Shown: positions 1-8,118 of the stretch, one piece after another
Numbering within the stretch: the first letter of the stretch is position 1
How the letters are laid out: each line of letters starts with the position of its first letter
Assembly: GCF_049310885.1 (NCBI RefSeq)
Contig: NZ_JBMDYO010000005.1
Span: 62,001-126,000, forward strand
Direction: 5' to 3'
Origin: CAYZJV01 sp049310885
Lineage (GTDB): Bacteria; Spirochaetota; Spirochaetia; Sphaerochaetales; Sphaerochaetaceae
DNA: 64,000 nucleotides
The notes under the pieces: model-generated
The model's database searches: none
What the model saw: only the letters and a program-made list of their open reading frames with translations
What the model was told of the DNA's origin: nothing
Translations under genes and position numbers: made by a program

Positions 1-553
1 CCTTGAAACGTTGGGCTACCATTGCAATCTCTTCCAAAGGAAAACTATTACCGGAGGGATTGTTCGGAGAACAAATGAAAAGCATCTTATGCATCCCCGA
101 TTCGGGAGTGCCATTGTTTACTAAGTGACATACTGCATCCATTCTCGGCAAATCGAAAGAAAAGTCATCTTTCAGTTGGCAATGGGAAACCCCGACATCA
201 TTAATATGGGCAAAAACCTCATAGGCTCCGTATGTGGGAGACATGAGAAGAATCTTATCCTTATGTGGAGTACAGAATATCCTTATAAGCACATCGATCG
301 TCTCATCGCTACCATTACCAATCACCAGAGATGATTCGGGAATTCCCATGACCGCAGCGATCTTCTTCTTGAGTGAAAGGTGCTGTGGATCCGGATACCG
401 GTTCAATCCACGATCCCCAACAAAATCTCGCCAGTTCTCATTGGCATCCAAAAAAACTTTCGCATCCCCGGTGAATTCATTTCTCGCGGATGAATAGGGA
501 ACGAGGGTTGCAATATTAGGCCGCATCAACTCGCGTATGGTGAAGTCATTCAT
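1..553 (-). CDS. hisC: Histidinol-phosphate aminotransferase, partial (3' end outside window)
   Basis: PLP-dependent transfer of an amino group from glutamate to imidazole-acetol phosphate in histidine biosynthesis; cytoplasmic. Translating from the ATG at 553 gives about 184 residues with the fold-type I pattern: LDANEN near the N-terminus, RYPDP, a GNGSDE cofactor-phosphate motif and SPNNPSGN. These fit HisC. The catalytic lysine lies beyond position 1, so the gene runs off the window. Its ATG overlaps the hisD stop in an ATGA arrangement (550-553), which indicates translational coupling in a hisG-hisD-hisC operon. HisC relatives acting on other substrates exist, but the his operon context settles the call. 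Confidence 0.93.
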   Translation of the reverse strand, partial: MNDFTIRELMRPNIATLVPYSSARNEFTGDAKVFLDANENWRDFVGDRGLNRYPDPQHLSLKKKIAAVMGIPESSLVIGNGSDETIDVLIRIFCTPHKDKILLMSPTYGAYEVFAHINDVGVSHCQLKDDFSFDLPRMDAVCHLVNNGTPESGMHKMLFICSPNNPSGNSFPLEEIAMVAQRFK

Positions 554-1872
554 GATTGATCCTTTTTGCTTGCTTCCAATCTAATACGGACGGCATTGGC
601 ATGTGCATCGAGCGATTCAGCCTTAGCTAATGTTTCTATCGATGGCCCCAATGAAACTAGACCTTGTTTGGTTATTCTCTGGAACGTGATTTTCTTGAAG
701 AAACTGTCGAGAGAAACTCCACTGTAGGAACGGGCCCAACCGGCAGTAGGCAAGGTATGATTGGTACCTGAGGCATAATCTCCAGCCGATTCACAAGCCC
801 ATTGTCCAAGGAAGACCGATCCGGCATTCCTCACCATCTGTTCCAGTTCGACAAAGTCAGCTAGATTTATGATCAGATGTTCGGGAGCATAGGTATTGAC
901 CACGAGAGCACACTCTTCAACACTGGTGACGATCACCGCCTTCGCATGACGAAGGGAAGACTCCACAAATGTTTTCCGTGAAAGATTCTCGGCTTGGATC
1001 TCAATATTTCTTTCCACTGTATCTACAATTTCGTTGCCTTCTTCTTCCGTACTGGCTAAGACCACCAGGATCGACTGGCTATCCGGGCCATGTTCCGCTT
1101 GACTGAGCATATCCGCCGCTACAAAGGAGAGATTGCTATGTCGATCGACCACCACCATAATTTCGGAAGGACCTGCCGGCATATCGATTGCGCATTGTGA
1201 AGCTGCTACTTGTTGTTTTGCTTCAGTAACAAATCTATTTCCTGGTCCAAATATTTTATCAACTGCAGGAACCGACTCGGTACCATAGGCAAGTGCCGCG
1301 ATTGCCTGGGCTCCTCCCGCTGCAACCATCGTAGTCACTCCGGTTATGGAAGCTGCATAACAGATTGCGGGATCGATCGTTCCATCGGAACGTGGTGGCG
1401 TTGCAAGAACAACCTTTTCACAACCAGATAGCTGAGCTGGTATCGCAAGCATCAGGACCGTTGAGAATAGCGGTGCGGAGCCCCCAGGGATATAGATTCC
1501 CACATGTTCCAAGGGAATGCTCTTACGCCAACAGTATACGCCAGGCTCCGTCTCTACACGTTCATCGGTAGGTTTCTGGGCTTCATGAAACTTCCTGATA
1601 TTTTGGGCAGCACGATCAATTGCATTTTTGAGTGCTGGATCGACCTTTGCGGCCATCTTCAACATCTCTGATCGGGATACGAGAACAGAGTCTATCACTG
1701 CACCATCGAACTTTGCTGCGTAAGAAACCAATGCTCGATCCCCATCTCTGCGAACCGTTTCAATGATCCGAGAGACAGTATCTGAAACTGAGTCTGCCTC
1801 CAGCTGAGGACGACAGAGCAACTTACCAATATCGCTCTGTTTTGGTCGGACGATCCTATCGATACGGTCCAT
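550..1872 (-). CDS. hisD: Histidinol dehydrogenase
   Basis: Zinc enzyme that oxidises L-histidinol to L-histidine in two NAD-dependent steps, the last reactions of the pathway. At 440 residues it has the family length. Visible family motifs are GPGNRFVTEAK, the AGPSEIMVV stretch, and AEHGPDSQS, which carries the conserved Glu-His pair near the active site. The C-terminal TNHTLPTAGWARSYSGVS is also typical. The start ATG at 1872 has an AGGGG-type ribosome binding site just upstream. It lies 13 nt after hisG and overlaps hisC by four bases, so it is the middle gene of the operon and shares the attenuator upstream of hisG. Confidence 0.97.
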   Translation of the reverse strand: MDRIDRIVRPKQSDIGKLLCRPQLEADSVSDTVSRIIETVRRDGDRALVSYAAKFDGAVIDSVLVSRSEMLKMAAKVDPALKNAIDRAAQNIRKFHEAQKPTDERVETEPGVYCWRKSIPLEHVGIYIPGGSAPLFSTVLMLAIPAQLSGCEKVVLATPPRSDGTIDPAICYAASITGVTTMVAAGGAQAIAALAYGTESVPAVDKIFGPGNRFVTEAKQQVAASQCAIDMPAGPSEIMVVVDRHSNLSFVAADMLSQAEHGPDSQSILVVLASTEEEGNEIVDTVERNIEIQAENLSRKTFVESSLRHAKAVIVTSVEECALVVNTYAPEHLIINLADFVELEQMVRNAGSVFLGQWACESAGDYASGTNHTLPTAGWARSYSGVSLDSFFKKITFQRITKQGLVSLGPSIETLAKAESLDAHANAVRIRLEASKKDQS

Positions 1873-1885
1873 ACCTACCCCTCCT

Positions 1886-2746
1886 TTAATCTGCCATCTT
1901 TTCTATGGCTGTTACAAGGATACCTTGGGCACCCAAGGCTTTCAACTGTTCCAGGACATCCCAGAACCGACTCTCCTGCACAACACTCTGTACCGCACAC
2001 CATGACTCATCCAAGAGAGGAGTAACCGTGGGACTCTTCATTCCTCCAATGATTGCAGCCGCCTGGTCCAGATGTTCCTTGGGGAGATTGAACATAATAT
2101 ATTTATAATCATCGGCTCTCATGACAGCATCAACACGGAGCATGAGACGATCCAGAATCGCCCTTTTTTCCATTGACAAGCCGGGATGACCAATCATGAT
2201 CGCGGTAGAATAATAAATTGCTTCTACCTCCCGAAGTCCATTGCTAGCCAATGTAGCTCCCGTACTCACAAGATCACAGATAGCATCTGCGACTCCGATA
2301 GCGGGAGTAATCTCAACCGACCCTGAGATCTCATAGATCCTTGCATCGACTGTAGCCTCCTTAAGTTTTTTGGCAAGTATTCCAGGATAGCTAGTTGCGA
2401 TCCGGAGCCCCTCTAATGATTTGAGGCCATGATACGGGAACCCCTCGGGTACAGCGATTGATAGCCGGCATTTGGAAAAGCCGAGGTCCTTCAATTCCTC
2501 AAGTGGCAAATCCTGTTCATCGAATTCATTGCGGCCTACTATACCGATATCTGCCACTCCATCGTAAACATATCGGGGGATATCGTCGTCTCTCAAGTAG
2601 AGGAATTCAATCGGGAAATTATCGGCTTCTTCCTTCAATAGTCGAGAATCAGAACCGAATTTGATACCGCAATCACGAATGATCTTCAACGATTTCTCAC
2701 TGAGGCGCCCACTCTTCTGTACCGCTATCCGCAATCGTGTTTCCAT
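1886..2746 (-). CDS. hisG: ATP phosphoribosyltransferase, long (HisG-L) form
   Basis: First committed step of histidine biosynthesis: condensation of ATP and PRPP. The reading frame is open further upstream, but the ATG at 2746 is chosen because a GGAGG box sits just before it and the protein then begins METRLRIAVQKSGRLS as in the family. The resulting 286 residues are close to the long form, which carries a C-terminal regulatory domain (about residues 210-286 here) for feedback inhibition by histidine and needs no HisZ partner. The PRPP-binding stretch DLVSTGATLASNGL is visible. It is the first structural gene after the leader peptide and terminator at 2811-2922. Confidence 0.95.
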   Translation of the reverse strand: METRLRIAVQKSGRLSEKSLKIIRDCGIKFGSDSRLLKEEADNFPIEFLYLRDDDIPRYVYDGVADIGIVGRNEFDEQDLPLEELKDLGFSKCRLSIAVPEGFPYHGLKSLEGLRIATSYPGILAKKLKEATVDARIYEISGSVEITPAIGVADAICDLVSTGATLASNGLREVEAIYYSTAIMIGHPGLSMEKRAILDRLMLRVDAVMRADDYKYIMFNLPKEHLDQAAAIIGGMKSPTVTPLLDESWCAVQSVVQESRFWDVLEQLKALGAQGILVTAIEKMAD

Positions 2747-2810
2747 ATCTATTCCTCCAAAATGAATGGTATGCAAGCAAGTTTTCGTTTCCTGCACTCG
2801 CTCGACAATC

Positions 2811-2836
2811 AAAAAAAAACTCCGCGAAATGCGGAG
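2811..2836 (-). terminator. his operon attenuator terminator
   Basis: Read on the minus strand, CTCCGC and GCGGAG form a 6-bp GC-rich stem with a five-base ATTTC loop, followed at once by nine T residues. It lies between the His-rich leader peptide and hisG, where a transcription attenuator belongs. An alternative pairing is visible: GGAATGCG just upstream (2863-2870) can pair with CGCATTTC, which covers half of the 5' arm plus the loop, giving an 8-bp antiterminator with one G-U pair. Stem, T-run and position are seen; the switching is inferred from the enteric his operon model. Confidence 0.85.
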
Positions 2837-2871
2837 CTGCTACCAGTAGGTTTCCATGCACACGCATTCCA

Positions 2872-2922
2872 TCAGTAATCCGAGGTGTGGTGATGGTGAT
2901 GGCGTGCAATCATCTTGTTCAT
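2872..2922 (-). CDS. hisL: His operon leader peptide with five consecutive His codons
   Basis: A 16-codon frame reads MNKMIARHHHHHTSDY and stops with TGA 36 nt before the terminator stem. The run of five adjacent histidine codons (2887-2901) matches the logic of the E. coli leader, which has seven. When charged tRNA-His is scarce the ribosome would stall there and favour the antiterminator. Translation could start at 2922 or at the in-frame ATG at 2913. The first lies only 6 nt from the predicted -10 box, so the peptide may be read from a leaderless transcript; neither start has a good Shine-Dalgarno. Confidence 0.88.
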   Translation of the reverse strand: MNKMIARHHHHHTSDY

Positions 2923-2928
2923 GTTCTG

Positions 2929-2957
2929 AGACTATCTGAGGACTATTGTTGTGTCAA
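2929..2957 (-). promoter_or_regulatory. Predicted his operon promoter
   Basis: On the minus strand, TTGACA (2957-2952) is a perfect -35 box, followed after 17 nt by TAGTCT (2934-2929) as -10. Six nucleotides later the first leader-peptide ATG begins, so the expected transcription start is at or next to that codon. It lies between the end of the HdeD-like gene and the leader peptide and is the only strong sigma-70-like pair in this gap. Confidence 0.7.
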
Positions 2958-2970
2958 TAGCCCTGGTAGT

Positions 2971-3549
2971 TTACTCGACCTCCACATCGACTGCTTCAAT
3001 AGTCGCATTGCCTCCACGATTTTTGAAGGCAATAGCCAATATGGCCAACGTCACACCTACGATCAGTACGGTTATTCCTAGTATGGTCACTAAAAGATTG
3101 GCGACATCGCGCGGGAAAAGGAACAATATCACCGCAAAGACTAGTGAAACGATTCCCTCGGTGACCAAGGATGCTGCGGGAAAACCTGCCGATTTCACGG
3201 CTACTGAATCAATGAACAGGATAAGTGCCGATATGATCAGTTCCACGGCCAGCACATAAATAATTACTGTCCAAGCAGCTTCTCCAGTCGCCAGTGGCAT
3301 GATTACGGCGAGCATACCGACAACAATACCAAGCACTCCTTTCAGCAGGGTGGAACCATGGTTGAACTTTCCGAAACTATACTTTCCCATCGTGGCAAGG
3401 GATGTGATCCCGGTAATTATCGCAAGCAACCCCAAGGCGATTACAAGTATTTGTTTGAACAGATCCTGTCGTACAAGAATAAATATGCCGATAAGGAAAA
3501 TGACTATGGCTATGATCAATTGTACGATCCAACGACCTTTCGTTTTCAT
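2971..3549 (-). CDS. HdeD-like (DUF308) membrane protein
   Basis: A hydrophobic protein of 192 residues with about six predicted membrane segments arranged as pairs, ending in a short acidic tail. The spacing, with small-residue-rich helices and charged turns such as GKYSFGKFNHGS, resembles the HdeD/DUF308 family, whose E. coli member is linked to acid resistance. The exact molecular role of the family is not known. The ATG at 3549 is preferred over an upstream in-frame ATG because AGGAGG lies eight bases before it. It is divergent from the YjjG-like gene, and the his promoter begins just after its stop, so it is probably a single-gene unit. Confidence 0.7.
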   Translation of the reverse strand: MKTKGRWIVQLIIAIVIFLIGIFILVRQDLFKQILVIALGLLAIITGITSLATMGKYSFGKFNHGSTLLKGVLGIVVGMLAVIMPLATGEAAWTVIIYVLAVELIISALILFIDSVAVKSAGFPAASLVTEGIVSLVFAVILFLFPRDVANLLVTILGITVLIVGVTLAILAIAFKNRGGNATIEAVDVEVE

Positions 3550-3647
3550 ACGGTTCCTCCTGCGATTCGAGGGACGTTGCATTGACTCCCTCTGGACTGC
3601 TATAGTGCAAGTATCACCTTTTTCTTCCATGATGTAAAGGAATTACT

Positions 3648-4346
3648 ATGTACGACCACTTGTTCTTTGATGCCGATGGCACACTTTTCGATTTTATGGC
3701 AGCAGAAAAATGGGCATTGTCCCAGGTGTTCGAAGAGGTGGGAATACCTGCCAATGACGATGCCATAGCAACATATAGTAGAATAAATAATGGTGTATGG
3801 CTCGAGTTCGAGCAGGGGCTCTTGAGTATGGACCGCTTGAAGACTGAACGTTTCAAACGTTTCTTCTCCCAATATGATGTCTCTAAAGATGCAGAAAGGA
3901 CAGCTCGCCAGTATACCAGCAAACTCTCCCAGTCCTACCATCTTTTCGACGACAGCATGCATGTATTGGAGTCCTTGAAGGCGAGAGGTATACCAATGTC
4001 GCTTATCACGAACGGTATATCCATGGTCCAACGCGGTCGCTTGGAAGCCACAGGAACCCGCAAATACTTCAGTGCGATTATCATCAGCGAAGAAATTGGC
4101 ATACAGAAACCACATCCCTCCTATTTCACCAAGGCTATAGCTATGGCGAAAGCATCTGGAAAGCCAGCGGAAAACCCCCTTGTCATTGGAGACAGTCCTT
4201 CAAGTGATATTAAAGGAGGGATAGACGCTGGATTGGATACCTGCTGGATAAATAGATTCGGTATGACGGCAAATCCGGAGATCCGAGCAACCTATGAGGT
4301 GGAAAATCTGATACAACTACTGGAACTACTCGACAATCTCAACTAG
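3648..4346 (+). CDS. yjjG: HAD-family pyrimidine 5'-nucleotidase, YjjG type
   Basis: Haloacid dehalogenase-fold phosphatase of 232 residues. YjjG members dephosphorylate non-canonical pyrimidine nucleotides as house cleaning. Motif I is DADGT with the nucleophile Asp8 and general acid Asp10; motif II is LITNG; motif III lysine is in IQKPHPSYF; motif IV is IGDSPSSDIKGG. The long alpha-helical cap (about residues 15-95) and the VFEEVGIP region fit YjjG better than other HAD groups. AAGGA precedes the start, and TATAGT at 3601 may be its -10 box. Its 3' end overlaps the FKBP gene on the other strand by 21 bases. Substrate is inferred from the family. Confidence 0.8.
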   Translation: MYDHLFFDADGTLFDFMAAEKWALSQVFEEVGIPANDDAIATYSRINNGVWLEFEQGLLSMDRLKTERFKRFFSQYDVSKDAERTARQYTSKLSQSYHLFDDSMHVLESLKARGIPMSLITNGISMVQRGRLEATGTRKYFSAIIISEEIGIQKPHPSYFTKAIAMAKASGKPAENPLVIGDSPSSDIKGGIDAGLDTCWINRFGMTANPEIRATYEVENLIQLLELLDNLN

Positions 4347-5192
4347 TTCCACATCGAATATCAAGAGGGTATTCGGTTCTATCCTTGTAGACCCCTCCTC
4401 TCCATATCCAAGGTCGGGATGAACATAGAATCGGAAAGAAGAACCTACTGGCATGAGCAACAACCCTTCTCGGAAACCTGGAATCATTGAAGAGAGGTCG
4501 AACGTACTGGGAATCCCCCGTATCGAGGCATCTCCTTCCCTTCCATCCAAATAGGTAAGTCGATAGTTAACTTTGACGGTATCATCTGCTTCAGGATGGA
4601 CACCTTCGGAACTCTCCAATATCTCATATTGCAATCCACTCGAAGTGGTCGTCACCCCTTCCCTCTTCCCATTCACAGCAAGAAAACTTTCCGCATCTTC
4701 AAGATTCTTACTAGCCAATTCTTCCAATCTTCTTGCTGCTTCCGTAATCAATTTGTCCTGATACTCATAGAGGACCGTATTCATTTCACTCTCCTCGATC
4801 AGAGGAGTCTCCGCAAGACCTGCATCATATGCCCCCCGGGCAAAATAGACGGGATCGAGTCCTTGTACATCACGCATCGCGGTAACCATCAATAGATAGC
4901 CATATGTATAGCTAAAACGTTCATCCAAGGTTTCCGGTTCGGGAAGATATTCGACCATGGATTGCTGAATTGGCGATGCTGAGGACTCGGTTTCACTGAC
5001 CTCGTCAACATCACCAGCAATTGCGGTCTCTTGTGGAGAAGGTTCCGGGTCTTCTTGAACGGATTGTGTTCCAGTGGATTGCATTTGGCCAAGATCTTCC
5101 GGAGTACAACTAATTAGTTGAGTAGAGACCAGCGCAATAATGACTAGCGGGATTATCTGTCTAGGAATTTTTCGCTGTAACCATTCTACCAT
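4326..5192 (-). CDS. FKBP-type peptidyl-prolyl isomerase lipoprotein
   Basis: Envelope folding catalyst of 288 residues. A signal peptide with the lipobox LISC (lipidated Cys29) is followed by a Ser/Glu/Thr-rich linker (30-75), an FKBP_N-like helical dimerisation domain with the FSYTYGYLLM opening (about 90-185), and an FKBP domain (about 190-288). Typical FKBP stretches are DTVKVNYRLTYLDG, FDLSSMIPGFREGLLLMPVGSSFRFYVHPDLGYG and LLIFDVELVEI. The layout resembles Mip/FkpA proteins but with lipid anchoring. AAAGGA precedes the ATG. It ends the long minus-strand run but stands 71 bases after the fumarase beta gene, so it may have its own promoter. The 3' end overlaps yjjG. Confidence 0.88.
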   Translation of the reverse strand: MVEWLQRKIPRQIIPLVIIALVSTQLISCTPEDLGQMQSTGTQSVQEDPEPSPQETAIAGDVDEVSETESSASPIQQSMVEYLPEPETLDERFSYTYGYLLMVTAMRDVQGLDPVYFARGAYDAGLAETPLIEESEMNTVLYEYQDKLITEAARRLEELASKNLEDAESFLAVNGKREGVTTTSSGLQYEILESSEGVHPEADDTVKVNYRLTYLDGREGDASIRGIPSTFDLSSMIPGFREGLLLMPVGSSFRFYVHPDLGYGEEGSTRIEPNTLLIFDVELVEIVE

Positions 5193-5263
5193 GCATAAAC
5201 GTCCTTTCCCATAACCCCATTATTAGATGGTAAACGCAAACTTGGCATACGTCCACTATAAAA

Positions 5264-5785
5264 TCAATCGAATACAGAATTACCACGGCTATCGATTCCT
5301 ACGATGACCGGAAAATCGGCTATTTCGAGGCGAATCAGAGCCTCTGGACCCAATTCTTTAAAAGCAATGGTCTCTTTGGCCAATACTTTTGTCGCATAAA
5401 GGGCTCCGCAACCACCAAAGGCAACGAAATAGACACCTTTCAAACGACTGATAGCTTCGACTACAGAAAAACTTCTCGGGCCCTTCCCAATCGTAGCTAC
5501 TAAGCCCGCTTCCATGAGAGCAGGAGTAAAAGGATCCATACGGGCAGACGTCGTTGGTCCACTCGATCCTATCACCATCCCTTCGGGGGTGGCTGCAGGA
5601 CCCATATAGTACATAACCTGGCCTTCCAATGGGATCGGTAGAGGTTGGTTCGCTTCCAACAACGTATAAAGCCGCTGATGCACCTGGTCCCGACCTACCA
5701 GTACCGTTCCATTCAGGGAGACCTGTTCATAGGCTTTCAGGGTTTCGATTGTTTGTTGGTCCAATGGAAGCTGGATCTTACGCAT
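5264..5785 (-). CDS. Class I fumarate hydratase beta subunit
   Basis: The small subunit of the two-subunit, oxygen-sensitive [4Fe-4S] hydro-lyases that interconvert fumarate and malate or act on tartrate. Visible family motifs are MYYMGPAATPEGMVIGSSGPTT, SARMDPFTP, GKGP and FGGCGALYA. The ATG at 5785 fits the family N-terminus (MRKIQLPL) and overlaps the alpha-subunit stop by eight bases, so the two chains are translationally coupled. With 173 residues the length is normal. Fumarase and tartrate dehydratase subunits cannot be told apart by eye; fumarase is favoured as the commoner activity in a fermentative anaerobe. Confidence 0.88.
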   Translation of the reverse strand: MRKIQLPLDQQTIETLKAYEQVSLNGTVLVGRDQVHQRLYTLLEANQPLPIPLEGQVMYYMGPAATPEGMVIGSSGPTTSARMDPFTPALMEAGLVATIGKGPRSFSVVEAISRLKGVYFVAFGGCGALYATKVLAKETIAFKELGPEALIRLEIADFPVIVGIDSRGNSVFD

Positions 5786-6683
5786 CAGGCTCTCCTTCAA
5801 ACTCTACCACTGCTTTTCTATCGGCCCAACAACTGATAGCGACACTCACCGGTAGTCCGGCTATATGGGTAGGCTCATATTCGATTGCGACACCCAAAGC
5901 GGTAAGGGGACCACCAAAACCGCCAGGTCCAATGTGCAAATCTTGAATCTTTTTTTCAATTTGCTGCTCCAAATCGGCATACCGGGATTCCCAGTGTGGC
6001 TTTCCGACTGGTCTAAAGAGGGCTTTTTTAGCAAGTTGGCCAGAACGTTCGGCGGTTCCTCCGATCCCAATTCCGACAACAATAGGTGGGCAAGGTTTCC
6101 CTCCAGCTTCCTTTACCAAGCTAACGACGGTTTCTAATACAGCCTCGGCGCCTGCCGTAGGATTGAGCATACGCATCGCTGAGCAGTTTTCACTTCCAAA
6201 CCCTTTCAACATTGCCCGAATGGTAAGTCCACTTCCCTGTTTGGGAAACCAATGTATCACAGGAGGAAGGTTCGTTCCCGTATTGGTTCGATCAAATACC
6301 GGATCCTGGACCACGGAGTTGCGGAAATTACCCTCTTCTACAGCCTGTTTGACTGCTTCATGCAGAGCATCCTCAATCTCATGCATACTCAGAAGAAGAT
6401 CGAAACCCATCTCAACGAAGAAAACGACCATACCTGTATCCTGACACATGGGGAGGTTGGTCTCATCGGAAAGCTGTAGATTCCTACCGATCATCCTCAG
6501 CACTTCAAGCGATGTCTCATAGGAGGGAATACGTTCATCGTCCTGCTCCAACGTGTTCAGCAGAGCCTCTGTCTGTTGTTCCATCTGCTGCAACCGATCA
6601 GTAAGATCCTCTTCCAAATGGGTCCCAGCGTGGAGAAGTGCCTGTTTGACCTCTCTCACGATGCTATTCTTGGAAAAAATCAT
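5778..6683 (-). CDS. Class I fumarate hydratase alpha subunit
   Basis: Large subunit carrying the [4Fe-4S] cluster ligands. In 301 residues the three expected cysteine contexts are seen: NLPMCQDTG, GSENCSAM and GGKPCPPIVVGIGIGG. GPGGFGGP near the C-terminus is also characteristic. It overlaps vanZ by four bases upstream (ATGA) and the beta subunit by eight bases downstream. It therefore belongs to a run of genes reading from the radical SAM gene through vanZ into the fumarase pair. Tartrate dehydratase alpha (TtdA-like) is the alternative reading. Confidence 0.9.
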   Translation of the reverse strand: MIFSKNSIVREVKQALLHAGTHLEEDLTDRLQQMEQQTEALLNTLEQDDERIPSYETSLEVLRMIGRNLQLSDETNLPMCQDTGMVVFFVEMGFDLLLSMHEIEDALHEAVKQAVEEGNFRNSVVQDPVFDRTNTGTNLPPVIHWFPKQGSGLTIRAMLKGFGSENCSAMRMLNPTAGAEAVLETVVSLVKEAGGKPCPPIVVGIGIGGTAERSGQLAKKALFRPVGKPHWESRYADLEQQIEKKIQDLHIGPGGFGGPLTALGVAIEYEPTHIAGLPVSVAISCWADRKAVVEFEGEPDA

Positions 6684-7120
6684 AATTTTCTCCTCCGTAC
6701 ATCCCTACGCATGGCAATGGTCACCACGATGAAGCCGAAAGCGATTCCCATGATCGCACCGATACCATCTGCAACAATATCGAGAAATTCGAAGCTTCTT
6801 CCATAGTGGGGCTGTACTATCTCAATTGCGCTTCCTAAGATTATCGAAACTCCAAAAACGAAGAGCATTCTCCAATTATGAGTGCGAAATACCCGAGACC
6901 AAGTTGGCTTTGCCACGTTAGTCACCATCGCACAATAGAGGAAGAATCCCAAGGCAGCATAAGCGAGGGCATGGGCGCCTTTGTCTCGTAATAGACTGAA
7001 CAAACCTGTCGACACCAGTTTGGAAGAAGGAAGCAGGGATAAAAATACAATTACTGCGGAAACCAAAGGAGTCCCCGCAATTCCGATTGTTCTGATACTC
7101 GTAAAGGTACTGACAATCAT
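6680..7120 (-). CDS. VanZ-family membrane protein
   Basis: A 146-residue integral membrane protein with four predicted helices. The family marks are FSLLRDKGAHALAYAALGFFLY (a conserved Lys-x-x-His before helix two), the loop SAIEIVQPHYGRSFEFLDIVADGIGAIMG and a basic C-terminus RRDVRRRKL. VanZ proteins are named after a teicoplanin-resistance gene, but most members have no established function. Resistance should not be assumed here because no other van genes are present. It overlaps both neighbours by four bases (ATGA), pointing to coupled translation. Confidence 0.82.
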   Translation of the reverse strand: MIVSTFTSIRTIGIAGTPLVSAVIVFLSLLPSSKLVSTGLFSLLRDKGAHALAYAALGFFLYCAMVTNVAKPTWSRVFRTHNWRMLFVFGVSIILGSAIEIVQPHYGRSFEFLDIVADGIGAIMGIAFGFIVVTIAMRRDVRRRKL

Positions 7121-8118
7121 AAAGCGTCTCCTTGGAAAGCATTAGCCTGCTCCATTTCCGCCCTAAGATCATTGAGGAACCCATTCTTATCGCCGAAATT
7201 TCTTGGAGCTGCCAATCTATGAGAGGGTGTATCGCTTATAAAGCGTTGAATTACGATATCTTGGGGTATATGCCGTAAAAGAAGGATGGTATTTGCCACG
7301 TGTTCGGCTCGAGATGGAATGTGAAACGGTTGTCTCCTATACTGGTCATATAATCGGGTACCGGCAACGATATGAAGATTATGGATCTTAATAGCCTGAG
7401 GATGAGTCTCTCTTAAAACTTTTGCAGTATTGAGAATATGTTGGTCCGTTTCGAACGGAAAACCGAGAATCACATGACTGCTGATCTCCAATCCCGCATC
7501 ATGAATTCGTGCAGATGCATTACGATAGTCTTCTACAGTGTGACCACGTCCTATCCAACGGAGAGTCTCTTCGTTACCACTTTGCAACCCCAGTTCAACC
7601 CAGACCGCATCTACACGATCTTTATATGAAGCCAGAAGTCGTATAACATCATCTCCAATGCAATCGGGACGGGTACTCACGATCAACTCCCTATACCGAC
7701 CGGTGGATAACGCCAGATCATATAGCGATTGAAGGACTTCGATATCATCGAATGTACTAGTAAAGGCTTGAAAATAGATGCTCTTTTCGCAGCCCGAATA
7801 GCGTGAGTCAAGGAAATCTAATCCATGCTGGATCTGGTTTTCCAACGAAGCCTTACGCTGATCCAATGTAATCGGTCTCAGGCAATGGTTCTGGTTGTCG
7901 ATATTCTCGACAAACCCGCTCTTGCGTGTGTAGCGGCTCTCATCACGACGTTGGTATACAGCTGATGATCCTTTCGCATCACAGTAGATGCACCCTCCAG
8001 TTCTGTCATTGCTTCTATTCGGGCAGGAGAAACCTCCATCAAGTCCTACTCTATACACCGGTTTCCCATAGCGTTCTATAAGGTACGGTTTATAGGATCT
8101 CCATCGCTCTCCCATCAC
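7117..8118 (-). CDS. Radical SAM protein, YhcC/TIGR01212 family
   Basis: A 333-residue radical SAM enzyme. The N-terminus RWRSYKPYLIERYGKPVYRVGLDGGFSCPNR and the long-spaced cluster motif CPNRSNDRTGGCIYC (first cysteine far from the C-x-x-C pair) are hallmarks of the TIGR01212/YhcC group. Other marks are YFQAFTSTFDD, STRPDCIGDD and VELGLQSGNEETLRWIGRGH. The reaction of this family is not established to my knowledge. The start at 8118 has a GAGG-like element nearby and overlaps the patatin stop by four bases; the stop overlaps vanZ by four bases. Confidence 0.88.
   Translation of the reverse strand: MMGERWRSYKPYLIERYGKPVYRVGLDGGFSCPNRSNDRTGGCIYCDAKGSSAVYQRRDESRYTRKSGFVENIDNQNHCLRPITLDQRKASLENQIQHGLDFLDSRYSGCEKSIYFQAFTSTFDDIEVLQSLYDLALSTGRYRELIVSTRPDCIGDDVIRLLASYKDRVDAVWVELGLQSGNEETLRWIGRGHTVEDYRNASARIHDAGLEISSHVILGFPFETDQHILNTAKVLRETHPQAIKIHNLHIVAGTRLYDQYRRQPFHIPSRAEHVANTILLLRHIPQDIVIQRFISDTPSHRLAAPRNFGDKNGFLNDLRAEMEQANAFQGDAL

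Noticed and set aside
2697..2909. A 70-codon minus-strand frame starting MHAITITTPRITDG in the his leader
   Set aside because: It is the wrong frame of the leader; the adjacent frame gives the five-His peptide and a stop placed as expected for attenuation.
6680..7120. Glycopeptide resistance gene because of the VanZ likeness
   Set aside because: No vanHAX or regulator genes; the family is widespread and mostly of unknown function.
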